Notes under the pieces: generated by a model
Seen by the model: only the letters and a program-made list of their open reading frames with translations
Databases searched by the model: none
Told to the model about the DNA's origin: nothing
NCBI GenBank assembly: GCA_902363375.1
Contig: CABIZX010000001.1
Coordinates: 1,364,001 to 1,428,000, forward strand
Length of the DNA stretch: 64,000 nucleotides
Source: Clostridiaceae bacterium
GTDB taxonomy: Bacteria > Bacillota > Clostridia > Clostridiales > Clostridiaceae
Direction of reading: 5' to 3'
Part shown: piece by piece, positions 24,093-33,257 of the stretch
How positions within the stretch are numbered: position 1 is the first letter of the stretch
Layout of the letters: every line of letters starts with the position of its first letter
Translations under genes and position numbers: made by a program

Positions 24093-25463
24093 CTATTGAA
24101 GTAAATTACTATTTTTCTTTTCATTATAATCATCTAAGGATTTTTTAACTCCTGTTGATAGAGCTAAAAGTGCAACTAAATTAGGGAATACCATCAAACC
24201 ATTAAAAGTGTCTGCAAGCTCCCAAACTAAATCAACCTGTATACATGAACCTAAAAATATGAACACCATGACTAATATTCTATAAGGAGTTATCCCCTTT
24301 TCCCCAAATAAGAATTTTATATTAGCCTCAGCAAAGAAGTACCAACCTATGATTGTAGAAAAAGCGAAGAAGAACAATGCTATTGAAATAAATATTCCTC
24401 CAAATTCTCCACCCATACCACTAGCAAATGCATTTTGAGTTAACACAATTCCTGATGCTCCACTATCTAAGACTCCTGTTGTTAGTATTACAAGAGCTGT
24501 TAATGTTAATATAATAAAAGTATCAATAAATACTCCCATCATAGCTACTAAGCCTTGTTCAGATGGATGATTCACCTTTGCAATAGCATGAGCATGTGGT
24601 GTTGAACCCATACCTGCTTCATTTGAAAATAATCCTCTTGATACACCATATCTAATTGATTGCTTAATAGTAACTCCTACAACTCCTCCTGTTATAGCCT
24701 CTGGATTAAATGCTCCTACTATAATCATCTTAAAAGCTGGTAATATGTTTTCATAGTTTATGAATATAATGAATAAACTACCGATAATATATAATAATGC
24801 CATTACTGGAACAATCTTTTCTGTAAAAGATGCTATACGAGAAACTCCACCTATAAAAATAATACCTGCTAATACTGCAACTATTATTCCTACTATTCTA
24901 GGATCTATCCCAAAGGACTGCTCAAAAGCACCACCTATAGAATTTGCTTGTACCATATTTCCAATAAAACCAAGTGCAAGTATAATAGTTATAGAGAAAA
25001 ATATAGATAATCCCTTTGCTACTTTCTTGTTTTTTAAACCATCTCTAATATAGTAGGCTGGACCTCCTGTAACCTGTCCATCTACTACTGTTTTATACTG
25101 CTGAGCCAAAGTTGCTTCGGCAAATATAGTTCCCATTCCAAAGAATGCACTAATCCACATCCAAAAGATTGCTCCTGGTCCTCCCATTACAATAGCTGTA
25201 GCAGCTCCTGCTAAATTTCCGGTACCTACCTGTGCAGCTATAGACGTTGCTAATGCTTGGAATGAAGACATCCCATCTGCCCCTGCTTTTTTACCAAACT
25301 TTATTTTTCCAAAAACAAGTTTAAAGCTTTCCCCAAATCTTACAACTTGAACAAATTTAAGTTTAAAAGTAAAATAAATTCCAGTCCCACATAGTAAAAA
25401 AACCAATACATAGTTCCAAATAACTCCATTGATACTCTTAACTATTTCTAGTAAATTATCCAT
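24093..25463 (-). CDS. AGCS-family sodium:alanine/glycine symporter
   Basis: A 456-residue Na+-coupled amino-acid carrier (AlsT/DagA type) with about 11 helices. Signatures include SSFQALATSIAAQVGTGNLAG, GGPGAIFWMWISAFFGMGT and VSRGLFSNEAGMGSTPHAHA, which form the Na+ and substrate sites in this family. Alanine or glycine is the usual substrate; some relatives prefer glutamine. GGGGAGG lies upstream of the ATG. A rotted piece of a close paralogue lies about 300 bases upstream. Confidence 0.92.
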   Translation of the reverse strand: MDNLLEIVKSINGVIWNYVLVFLLCGTGIYFTFKLKFVQVVRFGESFKLVFGKIKFGKKAGADGMSSFQALATSIAAQVGTGNLAGAATAIVMGGPGAIFWMWISAFFGMGTIFAEATLAQQYKTVVDGQVTGGPAYYIRDGLKNKKVAKGLSIFFSITIILALGFIGNMVQANSIGGAFEQSFGIDPRIVGIIVAVLAGIIFIGGVSRIASFTEKIVPVMALLYIIGSLFIIFINYENILPAFKMIIVGAFNPEAITGGVVGVTIKQSIRYGVSRGLFSNEAGMGSTPHAHAIAKVNHPSEQGLVAMMGVFIDTFIILTLTALVILTTGVLDSGASGIVLTQNAFASGMGGEFGGIFISIALFFFAFSTIIGWYFFAEANIKFLFGEKGITPYRILVMVFIFLGSCIQVDLVWELADTFNGLMVFPNLVALLALSTGVKKSLDDYNEKKNSNLLQ

Positions 25464-25769
25464 AATATCCTCCCCACAATATTACAGCTTACCACCTTAT
25501 GTTCATTATAGACTGATATTGTTAATATTTCAACAATTCTGAATAGTATCACTCATTTGAATATGTAATGTTACTATTTGATATTTAAATAGATGAAATA
25601 ATAATCATTAAATTATAAGATATTCCTGTATGTTTTAATTTTGAATTTCATTTTATAAAATACTAAATCAGTACTTTCCAACAATAATAATTATAGTTGC
25701 AGCAAAAAAGCTGCAAGTCCTTTCATCTAATATTTTATTCTTTAACTCTCTACTTATATAATCGGCTGT

Positions 25770-25950
25770 GACTTGTACCTATTCATCCACTACAATTTTA
25801 TACTACTGAGCCAAGATTGCTTCAGCAAATATAATCCTCATTCCAAAAGCTTCACTAATCTCATCCAAAAAATTATCTCTAATCCCCTATTACAATAGTT
25901 CTAGCAGTCTGGTTAAATTTTCGGTGCCACTTGAGCTACAATGGATTTTG
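25770..25950 (-). pseudogene. decayed fragment of an AGCS symporter gene
   Basis: This stretch aligns by eye with bases 25066-25250 of the intact AGCS gene in the same orientation: shared strings include TTTTATACT-CTGAGCCAA, TTGCTTC-GCAAATATA, CATTCCAAA and ATTACAATAG. It has many substitutions, small insertions and deletions, and no open frame. It represents only about 60 codons of the region around GTGNLAG to QYKTVVDG. It is the remains of a paralogue or of a tandem duplication. Confidence 0.75.
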
Positions 25951-25977
25951 TTAAATATTTACCAATATTTATACTGC

Positions 25978-26014
25978 ATAAAAAAGAACAATGAAAATAA
26001 ATTTCATTGTTCTT
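25978..26014 (-). terminator. tRNA-Leu(GAG) terminator
   Basis: Perfect arms around TTTATT-type loop directly after the CCA end, with a run of T on the minus strand. Confidence 0.8.
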
Positions 26015-26015
26015 T

Positions 26016-26101
26016 TGGTGCAGATGGCGGGATTTGAACCCGCACGAGAGTTCTCTCACTACCCCCTCAAGATAGCGTGTCTGCCGTTCCACCACATCTG
26101 C
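26016..26101 (-). tRNA. tRNA-Leu (anticodon GAG)
   Basis: An 86-base class II tRNA with encoded CCA. The acceptor stem pairs GCAGATG with CATCTGC. The anticodon loop TTGAGGG between CTATC and GGTAG gives GAG, reading CUC and CUU. A long variable arm (GAGAG/CTCTC) and the T-arm CGGGTTCAAATCCCG confirm leucine. Confidence 0.95.
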
Positions 26102-26128
26102 ATATAATCTTATATAACTTACTTTATT

Positions 26129-26157
26129 ATTATATCATCATATATAATTCGATTCAA
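26129..26157 (-). promoter_or_regulatory. tRNA-Leu(GAG) promoter
   Basis: Minus strand TTGAAT (26157-26152), 17-base spacer, TATAAT (26134-26129); start expected about 20 bases before the tRNA. Confidence 0.65.
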
Positions 26158-26182
26158 TAATTAACTCTATTTTATTTGAAAA

Positions 26183-26234
26183 ATAATAAAGTAAAATCCA
26201 GCTTAATTATAGGCTAAACTGGACTTTACTATTA
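26183..26234 (-). terminator. terminator of the polA-coaE-transglycosylase operon
   Basis: Imperfect hairpin with AGTAAAGTCCAG pairing CTGGATTTTACT on the minus strand, followed by an AT-rich TTATTATTTTT tail. Confidence 0.65.
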
Positions 26235-26250
26235 ATATTTAATTATATAC

Positions 26251-26829
26251 CTACTTTTGATTCTCACCTATATTATATAAATACTTATACATTCTATGAT
26301 TAAATCTAACTCTTCGAATATAGTTTCTAGTTTCCTTAAAAGGAATTTCATGAAGACTTTCACCATCGATAGAATATTTTTCGTCTTCTAGCCACTTCGT
26401 AACATTTCCTGGTCCTCCATTGTAAGCAGCTAATATCAAAATATAATCACCTTTAAAATCTTCACTTAATTTATTTAAATACCAAGTACCCATTCTTATA
26501 TTCAGCTCAGGAATTTTAATCATGTCATCATTAAAATTCTGTATATCTAATGTCTCTGCAATCCATTTACCGGTGTCTGGCATTATTTGCATCAAACCTA
26601 TTGCTCCCTTTGATGAACTTGCACCTTCCAAAAATTTGCTCTCTGTGTTGATCACCGCTGCTACTAAATTAGGATCGACATTATACATTTCACTATATTC
26701 TATAATGCTTTCTTCATACTCCAACGGAAAAAAACTTTTTAGCATAACTTTAAAATTAAGAATAATAATTATGGATATAACTACTATTAGCATGATATTT
26801 CTAGTTCTTTTATTAGATTTATAAGTCAT
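26251..26829 (-). CDS. membrane-anchored lytic transglycosylase (Slt/MltE-like)
   Basis: It cleaves the MurNAc-GlcNAc bond of peptidoglycan. The 192 residues have an N-terminal membrane anchor (about 11-31) and a goose-lysozyme-like SLT domain: VAAVINTESKF carries the catalytic Glu63, followed by SSKGAIGLMQIMP and AYNGGPGNV. The ATG at 26829 lies close behind AGGGGG and overlaps the coaE end by 11 bases; a GTG reading from 26844 is less likely. It is the third gene of an overlapping set with polA and coaE. Confidence 0.92.
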   Translation of the reverse strand: MTYKSNKRTRNIMLIVVISIIIILNFKVMLKSFFPLEYEESIIEYSEMYNVDPNLVAAVINTESKFLEGASSSKGAIGLMQIMPDTGKWIAETLDIQNFNDDMIKIPELNIRMGTWYLNKLSEDFKGDYILILAAYNGGPGNVTKWLEDEKYSIDGESLHEIPFKETRNYIRRVRFNHRMYKYLYNIGENQK

Positions 26830-27448
26830 TTTTCCCCCTAACACTTTTAAGCTTGCTTATAATTTTCATTACTTCAACCTGCGTTTCTTGCAGATCTCCA
26901 CTATTATCAATGATAAAGTCTGCAAACTTACATTTTTCTTTTGTACTCATTTGGCTATTTATCCTTAGAAGAGTTTCTTCTTTAGAAAAATTATCCCTCT
27001 TCATAACTCTCTCTATCTGGATTTCATCCTTTGCAATAACAACAATCACCTTATCCATATGATTATGGAGTTTATTTTCTATTAAGGTAGGTGCATCTAC
27101 AATACAAATACATTCTCCAGTATTATTATATTTATCTATTTCACTAAATATATCTTCAAAAATATAAGGCATTATTATACTTTCATATTGAACTTTTTTA
27201 CTTTTGTTTGAAAATATTAAATCGCCTATTTTACGTCTTATTAACTCTCCATGCTCATTAAAATATTCATCCCCAAAAGAATTTCTTATTTGAAATAGAA
27301 GTTCTGGATGGGTTATAAGCACTTGTCTTGAAATTTCATCTGCATCAATAACAGGAATATTCTTTTCTTTAAAAATCTTACTTATAGTGCTCTTTCCGCA
27401 TCCAATTCCACCAGTTAACCCTACTTTTAATATATTATTTGGCTTCAT
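26819..27448 (-). CDS. coaE: dephospho-CoA kinase
   Basis: Last step of coenzyme A synthesis: phosphorylation of the ribose 3'-OH. The 209 residues start with VGLTGGIGCGKSTISKIF (P-loop), then IDADEISRQVL and the LID region RDNFSKEE. VDAPTLIENKLH matches the conserved CoA-site segment (usually DVPLLFE). It overlaps the polA stop by 14 bases and has an AGGAG site inside polA. The polA-coaE-transglycosylase order is common in clostridia. Confidence 0.95.
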   Translation of the reverse strand: MKPNNILKVGLTGGIGCGKSTISKIFKEKNIPVIDADEISRQVLITHPELLFQIRNSFGDEYFNEHGELIRRKIGDLIFSNKSKKVQYESIIMPYIFEDIFSEIDKYNNTGECICIVDAPTLIENKLHNHMDKVIVVIAKDEIQIERVMKRDNFSKEETLLRINSQMSTKEKCKFADFIIDNSGDLQETQVEVMKIISKLKSVRGKNDL

Positions 27449-30083
27449 ACCAAGTGTCTCCTATAGAAATATCTACATCAAGGGGAATTTTAAGATCTAA
27501 TACATTTTCCATTTTGTTCTTAACTATGGCTCTTACCAAATCAATTTCATCCTTATATACATTAAGTATAAGTTCATCATGAACTTGTAAAATTAACTTA
27601 CTTTTAAGTTTTTTTTCTTTAAGCTCACTAGCCACATTTACCATTGCAATCTTTATAATATCCGCTGCGCTCCCCTGAATAGGTGCATTCATGGCTAATC
27701 TCTTGCCTAATGCTTTTACAATCTTATTAGAGGATTTTATTTCTGGAATATACCTTTTTCTATGAAGAAGTGTTGTTACATAAGATTTCTCTTCCGCATC
27801 TTCAATTACTCTATCCATATATTTCTGCACATTTTCATATCTTTCTAGATATGTATCTATATACTTTTTCGCCTCTGCCCTTGTAATTCCTAAATCTTGA
27901 GCTAGACTAAAATCCCCTATACCATAAACAATTCCAAAGTTAACAGCCTTTGCATTACTTCTCATAGTCTTAGTTACTTCCTCAATTGGTACATTGAAGA
28001 CTTCTGATGCTGTAGAAGTATGAATATCTACATTATTTCTAAAGGCTCTTATCATATTTTCATCTCCAGATATATGGGCAAGGACTCTAAGTTCAATTTG
28101 CGAATAGTCTGCTGATAAAATAACTGAATCCTTATTATGGGGTATAAAAACCTTCCTTATTAATCTTCCATTTTCATTTTTTATTGGTATATTTTGAAGA
28201 TTTGGTTCTGTACTAGATAATCTTCCAGTAGTAGTTACAGTTTGAGTAAAGTTGGAATGTATCCTTCCATCTTCATCAATTACATTTTTTAACCCTTCTA
28301 TATAAGTAGAATATAATTTTGTGATTTGCCTAAAATATAAAATTTTATTTATTATTTCATGCTTATCTTTTAAAGCGTCTAACACTTCTGCATTGGTTGA
28401 ATAACCAGTTTTGGTTTTTTTAATTACTGGTAAATCCAATTTTTCAAACAATATCTTTCCAAGTTGTTTAGGTGAATTTATATTGAATTCTTCTCCTGCT
28501 AAATTATATATTTCTTTTGTTAAAACTTCAATTTCTCCACTAAACTTATTTCCTAAATCTGATAATTCTTTCTTGTTAATGTTGAAACCTTCATATTCCA
28601 TATATGATATAACCTTAGTAAGTGGTTGTTCTACATTAAATAGTAATTCTTCCATATCCTCTGCTTTAATTTCTTCTTTTAAAACTGAATATATCTCTTC
28701 AATAGCTATAGTTTCATTAGCTTTAAAGACATTATCCTCTCCATTAAATGTTTTTCCTAGCTTCTCTTCATAAAGCGTTCTTACGGAATACTCAGATTTA
28801 GATGAATCTAATAGATAAGCTGCTATTTCTATATCAAAATCTATTAAATCTAAATCAATACCAAGCTTTAGAAATGCTGTATATCCATATTTGATACCAT
28901 GAGTAATCTTTTCCACATTCTTATTTTCAAAAATTATCTTCATGGTATTTATAAACTCTTCCTTACCTTCTTCAATGAGTTTATCGCAATAAAGTATATA
29001 TACTTTTCCATCTACTAATATCGATATGGTTTTAACATTAATTTTAGAAAAATTACTAGTATCCTCTAAATAAAATTTGAAAAACATCTTTCCACTTATA
29101 GATGAAACGAAGTCACTTAGTGTCTTTATATCATCTATAATTTTAAAATCAACTGCTTTTTCATTATCCTTTTTACTTATCTTAGCATCATCTTCCGAAA
29201 GATTTTCAAACTTATTAAGAAGAGACTTAAATTGTAACTTAAGGCACATATCCCTCACTTCACTATTATTAAAGTCCCCCTTAGTTTTTAACTGTTCCAT
29301 AGGTATTTCCACCGGTACTTTAGTAATAATTGTAGCTAATTTTTTACTAAAAATTGCTTGTTCACTATATTCTTGAAGAGATTCTTTAAGTTTTTTGCCA
29401 CTTATATTAGATATATTCATCAAAACATCTTCTATGCTTCCATATTCTTTAATTAATTTAAAAGCAGTCTTCTCTCCTACTCCTGGAACTCCTGGGATAT
29501 TATCTGATTTATCTCCCATAAGACCTTTAACATCTATATATTGAGTAGGCGTAACTCCAAATTCTTCAACAAATCTTTCTCTATTATATATCTCTTTTTC
29601 AGTAATTCCTTTTTTATTTATAACTACATTTACATTATCTGTAGCAAGTTGGAGTGCATCCTTATCTCCTGTTACTACATAAACTTCCATGCCGTTTTCT
29701 TCTGCTAAAACAGATATAGTACCTATTAAATCATCCGCCTCATATCCTTCTAATTCAAACACACTTATACCCATCTTAGATAGTATTTCTCTTATTATAG
29801 GAAACTGCATTGAAAGCTCTAGTGGTGTTTTTTTTCTTCCGGCTTTGTAATCTTCATACTCCTTATGTCGAAATGTATTAGATGATTTATCAAAGGTTGT
29901 TACAATATAATTTGGATTTATATCTTCCTTTATTTTAAGAAGCATATTTAGAAACCCATATACTGCATTAGTATAAACCCCTTCTTTTGTTGTAAGCTCT
30001 GGTATAGCATAAAATGCTCTATATAATAAACTATTTCCATCTAAAACAGCTAAACTTTCTTTATTAATCTTAACCACATCCAT
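27435..30083 (-). CDS. polA: DNA polymerase I
   Basis: An 882-residue repair and Okazaki-processing polymerase. The 5' nuclease domain (1 to about 290) has YRAFYAIPEL, YEADDLIGT and VTGDKDALQL. The middle domain (about 300-470) has lost the proofreading residues: there is no DxE at the usual place (FKFYLEDTSNF) and the second motif reads HGIKYGYTAFL, so 3'-5' editing should be absent, as in Taq and Bst enzymes. The polymerase domain has motif A DYSQIELRVLAHISGD, motif B RSNAKAVNFGIVYGIG and motif C QVHDELIL (catalytic Asp 836). The nearest ribosome-site-like AAAGGA is 13 bases before the ATG, so initiation may be weak. Confidence 0.96.
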   Translation of the reverse strand: MDVVKINKESLAVLDGNSLLYRAFYAIPELTTKEGVYTNAVYGFLNMLLKIKEDINPNYIVTTFDKSSNTFRHKEYEDYKAGRKKTPLELSMQFPIIREILSKMGISVFELEGYEADDLIGTISVLAEENGMEVYVVTGDKDALQLATDNVNVVINKKGITEKEIYNRERFVEEFGVTPTQYIDVKGLMGDKSDNIPGVPGVGEKTAFKLIKEYGSIEDVLMNISNISGKKLKESLQEYSEQAIFSKKLATIITKVPVEIPMEQLKTKGDFNNSEVRDMCLKLQFKSLLNKFENLSEDDAKISKKDNEKAVDFKIIDDIKTLSDFVSSISGKMFFKFYLEDTSNFSKINVKTISILVDGKVYILYCDKLIEEGKEEFINTMKIIFENKNVEKITHGIKYGYTAFLKLGIDLDLIDFDIEIAAYLLDSSKSEYSVRTLYEEKLGKTFNGEDNVFKANETIAIEEIYSVLKEEIKAEDMEELLFNVEQPLTKVISYMEYEGFNINKKELSDLGNKFSGEIEVLTKEIYNLAGEEFNINSPKQLGKILFEKLDLPVIKKTKTGYSTNAEVLDALKDKHEIINKILYFRQITKLYSTYIEGLKNVIDEDGRIHSNFTQTVTTTGRLSSTEPNLQNIPIKNENGRLIRKVFIPHNKDSVILSADYSQIELRVLAHISGDENMIRAFRNNVDIHTSTASEVFNVPIEEVTKTMRSNAKAVNFGIVYGIGDFSLAQDLGITRAEAKKYIDTYLERYENVQKYMDRVIEDAEEKSYVTTLLHRKRYIPEIKSSNKIVKALGKRLAMNAPIQGSAADIIKIAMVNVASELKEKKLKSKLILQVHDELILNVYKDEIDLVRAIVKNKMENVLDLKIPLDVDISIGDTWYEAK

Positions 30084-30536
30084 TCAAATTATTTTATCCT
30101 TTATATAAATTGTTTTATATGTTCTCTATATTATTCTTAACTTTTTAGCATCTAAAGTCAAGTAAATAAACATGAATCTTTTGATAAATGATTATAACAT
30201 TACTTAATTATATTAACAATAAAACTTAATATTTTAATGATAAATTCTCATCTGATATTAGAAGCATAGTATAATACTTGAAACCTTATTAATCCACAAT
30301 TGAATAAAACCTTCTAGATAGACTTAATTCTCTATTAGAAGGTTTATAGATTAACTTATCTCCTTAGACAAATGCTTTATAAGTTATATGGTATCATACA
30401 GTTTAATTGATAATTTCACTATTAAACTTAATCCTATATCTAAACAATATATTTTTAAGATAATAAAAAGTTTAATATTAAAATATTTTTATATATGCAT
30501 TTTTATAAATTTAATGCTATTTATATAGTTAAATGT
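30084..30536. other. AT-rich intergenic region with one hairpin
   Basis: Between DUF554 and polA on the minus strand. It holds a hairpin (30307-30316 with 30336-30345, ten pairs, inner GATAG/CTAT) that could end DUF554-side or antisense transcripts. No ORF with a ribosome site is seen; the polA promoter probably lies near 30100-30250 but I could not pin it down. Confidence 0.5.
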
Positions 30537-31217
30537 TTATATAAATAAGTAAATAATAACCGGTAAAAAAATTGCTGGAACATAATTCATAACTTTAAGT
30601 TTTGTAACCTTCATCATATTTAAAGCTAATGCTATAATCAAAAGCGAGCCTATACAAGTCATTTCTGCAATAACTATTTCTCCTAAATATGGAGAAATAA
30701 ATTGCGCTAATAAAGTTATAGTTCCCTGATATATGAATATAAATCCACTTGAAAATATTACACCTACTCCCAAAGAAGATGCAAATATAATTGCCGCCAC
30801 AAAATCCAAAATAGACTTTGTGAAAAGCATTTCATGATTTCCTGTTAATCCACTTTGCAAAGATCCAACTACAGCCATGGCCCCTACACAAAACAATAAA
30901 CTAGCTGTCACTAATCCATCTGAAATAGAAATATTTTTATCCTTAGATTTAAACTTACTCTCTATAAAGCTACCTAACTTATTTAATTTATCATCTAAAT
31001 CAACACACTCACCAATTATTGCCCCTATTACTATAGAAATGATTACAATTATAGTGTTTTGCCCCTTTAGTGCTCCACTAATACCAATATATAAAGTACA
31101 TAATGCTAAACCTTTCATTACCGTATCACTTATTTTTTCCGGTAGACCTTTCCTTAATAACATGCCTATAGCTCCTCCAATTATTACGGCTATAGAATTG
31201 ACAATAGTTCCTAGCAT
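30537..31217 (-). CDS. DUF554 family membrane protein
   Basis: A 226-residue membrane protein with about seven helices. GTIVNSIAVIIGGAIGMLLRKGLPEK at the start and GEIVIAEMTCIGSLLIIALALNM near the end match the DUF554 (YdfK/YqgA-like) family, a putative transporter of unknown substrate. The glutaminase gene ends 15 bases upstream of its start, so the pair is likely one transcript; linkage with glutaminase hints at a role in amino-acid or ammonium handling, which is inference. AAGGAG precedes the ATG. Confidence 0.85.
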   Translation of the reverse strand: MLGTIVNSIAVIIGGAIGMLLRKGLPEKISDTVMKGLALCTLYIGISGALKGQNTIIVIISIVIGAIIGECVDLDDKLNKLGSFIESKFKSKDKNISISDGLVTASLLFCVGAMAVVGSLQSGLTGNHEMLFTKSILDFVAAIIFASSLGVGVIFSSGFIFIYQGTITLLAQFISPYLGEIVIAEMTCIGSLLIIALALNMMKVTKLKVMNYVPAIFLPVIIYLFI

Positions 31218-31231
31218 TAATCTTACTCCTT

Positions 31232-32149
31232 TTAAAATATACTTAAATCTAATTCATGGGATAATCTTTCAAGAATCTTGATTCCACCTATACTATTTCC
31301 TTTAGCATCTAGCGCAGGACCCACAACTCCAATTCCCATTCTTCTAGGAACTGCAGCCATTATTCCCCCACCAACACCACTTTTTGCAGGAATTCCTATA
31401 TGTACAGCAAATTTTCCAGATGCATCATACATTCCGCACGTAACCATTATAGTTTTAACAATTCTACAAACCTCTCTAGATATAATTCTTTCATTAGTTA
31501 GAAGAACTCCATCATTTGCAAGCATAGCTCCTATTCTAGCTATATCTTTACAAGTTATTTCCATAGAGCAAGCTTTAAAGTATACATCTAAAATCTCATC
31601 TACATCGCCTTCAATTATGCCATTACCTTTCATATAATACGCTAATGCTCTATTTCTATCACCAGTTTTCTTTTCACTTTCATAAGCATTATAATTTATA
31701 CCTATATCTTCATTTCCAGTTATCTTTCTTGTAAATGTAAGTATCCTATTAATTTTATCTTCAGCTGTCTCTCCATTAATTAAAGAAACCGTTGCAATAG
31801 CACCTGCATTTATCATAGGATTTAATGGTTGTTTTTGTTCATGAACTTCCAAATTTGTTATTGAATTGAAACCTGATTCTGTTGGCTCCATACCCACTTT
31901 AGTAAAAACGTATTCCGTCCCATTGTCTAAAATGGCTAACATCAATGTTATTACTTTAGATATGCTTTGGATAGTAAATTTGACATCCCAGTCACCTGCA
32001 AAATATTCTTCACCACCTAAATTAGTAACCCATATACCAAGGGCTTGTGGATTAGCTTTTGCTAGTTCTGGAATATAGGAAGCTACTTCTCCTTTACTTG
32101 TCCATTTTTTACAATCCTCAATTATGCTATCTAAAATTCTTTTCATCAT
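31232..32149 (-). CDS. glsA: glutaminase
   Basis: It hydrolyses glutamine to glutamate and ammonia. The 305 residues belong to the serine beta-lactamase-like glutaminases: FTIQSISKV holds the catalytic Ser62 and Lys65, and NPMINAGAIA, AYYMKGNG and SGVGGGIMA are family motifs. Three consecutive start codons follow the GGAG site (GTG 32152, ATG 32149, ATG 32146); the first ATG or the second is likely, so the N-terminus is uncertain by one residue. It appears to be transcribed with the DUF554 gene. Together with the glutamine synthetase in this window it would form a glutamine cycle. Confidence 0.95.
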   Translation of the reverse strand: MMKRILDSIIEDCKKWTSKGEVASYIPELAKANPQALGIWVTNLGGEEYFAGDWDVKFTIQSISKVITLMLAILDNGTEYVFTKVGMEPTESGFNSITNLEVHEQKQPLNPMINAGAIATVSLINGETAEDKINRILTFTRKITGNEDIGINYNAYESEKKTGDRNRALAYYMKGNGIIEGDVDEILDVYFKACSMEITCKDIARIGAMLANDGVLLTNERIISREVCRIVKTIMVTCGMYDASGKFAVHIGIPAKSGVGGGIMAAVPRRMGIGVVGPALDAKGNSIGGIKILERLSHELDLSIF

Positions 32150-32304
32150 CACATCTCCAATCTGATTTTACTACGTACAATTTTATTATAGTAATAACAC
32201 ATATCTTTTTCAATACTTTAAATAATTACTTCTTATTAGGTATAATAAAAACTTAAAATATTATTTATGATAATATTTTCTCCATATTCATGTTAAAAAT
32301 ACTA

Positions 32305-32333
32305 TTGTAATCCTTAGGATATTGTGGTAAAAT
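32305..32333 (+). promoter_or_regulatory. tRNA-Leu(CAA) promoter
   Basis: TTGTAA (32305-32310), 17-base spacer, TAAAAT (32328-32333), 13 bases before the tRNA. Confidence 0.65.
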
Positions 32334-32346
32334 ACTAAATGTACTC

Positions 32347-32433
32347 GCCGGTGTGATGGAATTGGCAGACGTGCGGGACTCAAAATCCCGTGGTGGCAAC
32401 ACCGTACCGGTTCGACCCCGGTCACCGGCACCA
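32347..32433 (+). tRNA. tRNA-Leu (anticodon CAA)
   Basis: An 87-base class II tRNA with encoded CCA. GCCGGTG pairs with CACCGGC. The anticodon stem CGGGA/TCCCG holds loop CTCAAAA, anticodon CAA, reading UUG. The variable arm is GTGGTGGCAACACCGT and the T-arm CCGGTTCGACCCCGG. Confidence 0.95.
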
Positions 32434-32440
32434 ATTTTCA

Positions 32441-32482
32441 AATAATAACTTCTTGATAAATCAAGAAGTTATTATTTTTTTT
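32441..32482 (+). terminator. tRNA-Leu(CAA) terminator
   Basis: Sixteen-base perfect arms (32441-32456 and 32461-32476), 4-base loop, then a run of T. Confidence 0.9.
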
Positions 32483-32540
32483 AGCTGTTATACATATAAG
32501 TGATTGATTCTTCCATAATAACTATGAGGTGATAATTATT

Positions 32541-33014
32541 ATGGAAAATTTATTATTGTCATTAATATTCATATTGTCTAGTGTTCTAGCTCTTATTTCT
32601 CTCAGAATAGAATATTTATTTTCAAAAGAAAATTTAAATAAAAGCATTTTTAATATTTATATTAATAAAAAATATAGAAAATTACTAGAAGACTCCTTAA
32701 ACTCTATGAATGCTGATAACTTCGAGAAGTTTATAAACTATGCAATTTCTCAAAGTACTAATGAAAATAATCATAAGTCTATCAAGATTGAATATAATTG
32801 CTATATTGAATGCAAACACTTTACTAACAAACCTTCTATTAATAAAACAAGATCATCTATAGATAAATTTATTGTTTACATTGACAATTCAGAAAATTCA
32901 GCTTCAAACTCTAATAATACTAACTTTAAATTATGGTATACTAAAGATTTCATTGATTTTTGCATGTCTTTAGATAAGCAAAAACTCCTTTCTTGGTTAG
33001 GATATAAGCTATAG
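32541..33014 (+). CDS. membrane-anchored hypothetical protein, possible Mrr-like remnant
   Basis: I do not recognise this 157-residue protein with confidence. One N-terminal membrane helix (about 2-22) precedes a soluble domain. Its layout, NADNFEKFINYAIS, then EYNCYIECKHF, then KLWYTKDFIDF, resembles the order of elements in Mrr-type restriction-endonuclease folds (FExL...; ECK; a late helix), but the upstream catalytic Asp is not obvious and the domain is short. The ATG at 32541 lies 9 bases after GAGGTG; a GTG at 32529 is too close to that site. It follows the tRNA-Leu terminator and is itself followed by a terminator. Confidence 0.55.
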   Translation: MENLLLSLIFILSSVLALISLRIEYLFSKENLNKSIFNIYINKKYRKLLEDSLNSMNADNFEKFINYAISQSTNENNHKSIKIEYNCYIECKHFTNKPSINKTRSSIDKFIVYIDNSENSASNSNNTNFKLWYTKDFIDFCMSLDKQKLLSWLGYKL

Positions 33015-33026
33015 TGTTAAAAATAG

Positions 33027-33070
33027 ACTATGTTTCATTAGGATATATAAATTAATGAAACATAGTTTTA
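33027..33070 (+). terminator. intrinsic terminator
   Basis: Fourteen-base arms (33027-33040 and 33053-33066) followed by TTTTATT. Confidence 0.8.
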
Positions 33071-33257
33071 TTAATTTATATAAAGTTTATTTTCTTCATA
33101 AATCCCTCTATATTTTTAATTTTCTTATATTAGTTTTAATTTTAAATCTATTTATTTAAATAACCCAAAGCTTTTAACTATCCTTTATAGATTTATGTCA
33201 TTAAATATTTTTCTAAAAATATAAATGTAATATATAGTATTAATATTAGGAGTTTCT

